Part shown: in pieces, positions 31,488 through 31,594 of the stretch
How positions within the stretch are numbered: the first letter of the stretch is position 1
Layout of the letters: every line of letters starts with the position of its first letter
Notes under the pieces: model-generated
The model's input: only the letters and a program-made list of their open reading frames with translations
The model's database searches: none
What the model was told of the DNA's origin: nothing
Source of the DNA: an uncultured Eubacteriales bacterium
GTDB lineage: Bacteria > Bacillota > Clostridia > Oscillospirales > Oscillospiraceae
Assembly: GCA_900546915.1 (NCBI GenBank)
Contig: UREY01000023.1
Span: forward strand, 1 to 31,594
Direction of reading: 5' to 3'
DNA length: 31,594 nt
Made by a program: the position numbers and the translations under genes

Positions 31488-31535
31488 AAGGCTGGAAGCT
31501 GTGATGCAACGGCATGCCTTCCGCCTTTTTCTCCT
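31488..31535 (+). terminator. Hairpin with T-run after vanZ-like gene
   Basis: GGC-T-GGAAG (from about 31490) pairs with CTTCC-GCC, and an inner ATGC-AACG-GCAT closes the loop. TTTTTCTCC follows. It fits an intrinsic terminator for the VanZ gene or for a very short RNA from the promoter at 31448-31479. Confidence 0.65.
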
Positions 31536-31539
31536 TTGC

Positions 31540-31594
31540 GCTACTTCATCTCTTTCTCTGGCGCGCGGGTGTCCCGAGAAAGAGATGAAGTAGC
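31540..31594. repeat. Perfect 19-bp inverted repeat at the window end
   Basis: GCTACTTCATCTCTTTCTC (31540-31558) is the exact reverse complement of 31576-31594, with a 17-base GC-rich loop. The window ends exactly on its last base. It lacks a T-run. It may be a real palindrome, one end of a repeated element, or a fold-back artefact at a contig edge. Confidence 0.8.

Noticed and set aside
1..31594. CRISPR arrays, insertion sequences, integrases or toxin-antitoxin pairs
   Set aside because: I found no regularly spaced direct repeats, transposase or integrase motifs or recognisable toxin-antitoxin genes anywhere in the window.

Overview
This 31.6 kb window reads as chromosomal DNA of a low-to-mid GC Gram-positive anaerobe of the class Clostridia, most likely the Oscillospirales (Flavonifractor/Oscillibacter-like gut bacteria). 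That placement is an inference. It rests on moderately high GC, strong AGGAGG-type ribosome binding sites, TTGACA-17-TATAAT promoters, S-layer-homology anchoring, glycerol-phosphate polymer genes and the small Cys-rich Feo protein typical of anaerobic Firmicutes. I see no transposase, phage gene or CRISPR array.

Layout. The left end (1-2500) holds a self-contained tRNA-Ser(GGA) unit (promoter, gene with encoded CCA, terminator), an HSL-type esterase and a DUF3737 beta-helix protein, all on the minus strand. From 2508 to 10507 a seven-gene minus-strand operon makes a cell-surface glycopolymer: two O-antigen-ligase/polymerase-like membrane proteins, two near-twin GT2 glycosyltransferases, a Wzx-type flippase, a TarB/TarF-sized CDP-glycerol glycerophosphotransferase and glycerol-3-phosphate cytidylyltransferase (TagD). 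Thioredoxin lies just upstream with the nearest clear promoter. From 11205 to 12811 a minus-strand group holds a nitroreductase and two different MGMT-fold proteins, one with and one without the alkyl-acceptor Cys.

Divergent from these, feoA-feoB and a 54-aa Cys-rich FeoB-associated protein (12998-15395) form a ferrous-iron uptake operon with overlapping genes and a long bidirectional terminator. Next come a small membrane protein (minus) and a divergently transcribed MerR regulator, then a membrane-anchored TPR/LRR surface protein. A minus-strand thiI-cinA pair overlaps by 32 bp. A 1645-aa secreted protein (20562-25499) combines a GH85 endo-beta-N-acetylglucosaminidase with Fn3-like, LRR, discoidin-like and three SLH domains. 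The right end, on the plus strand, has an RluA-family pseudouridine synthase, a potABCD spermidine/putrescine ABC transporter and a VanZ-family protein. The window stops exactly at the end of a perfect 19-bp inverted repeat.

How it fits together. Much of the window is about the cell surface: a phosphate-containing glycopolymer, an SLH-anchored N-glycan-cleaving enzyme, an LRR protein and a VanZ protein. The remainder is iron and polyamine uptake and tRNA/rRNA modification. No complete new defence or mobile system is evident. The best leads are the SLH-anchored ENGase with its palindromic 5' leader, the MerR/divergent-promoter region with a possible leaderless Cys-rich small protein, the paired MGMT-fold genes beside a nitroreductase, and the structured DNA at the right end.
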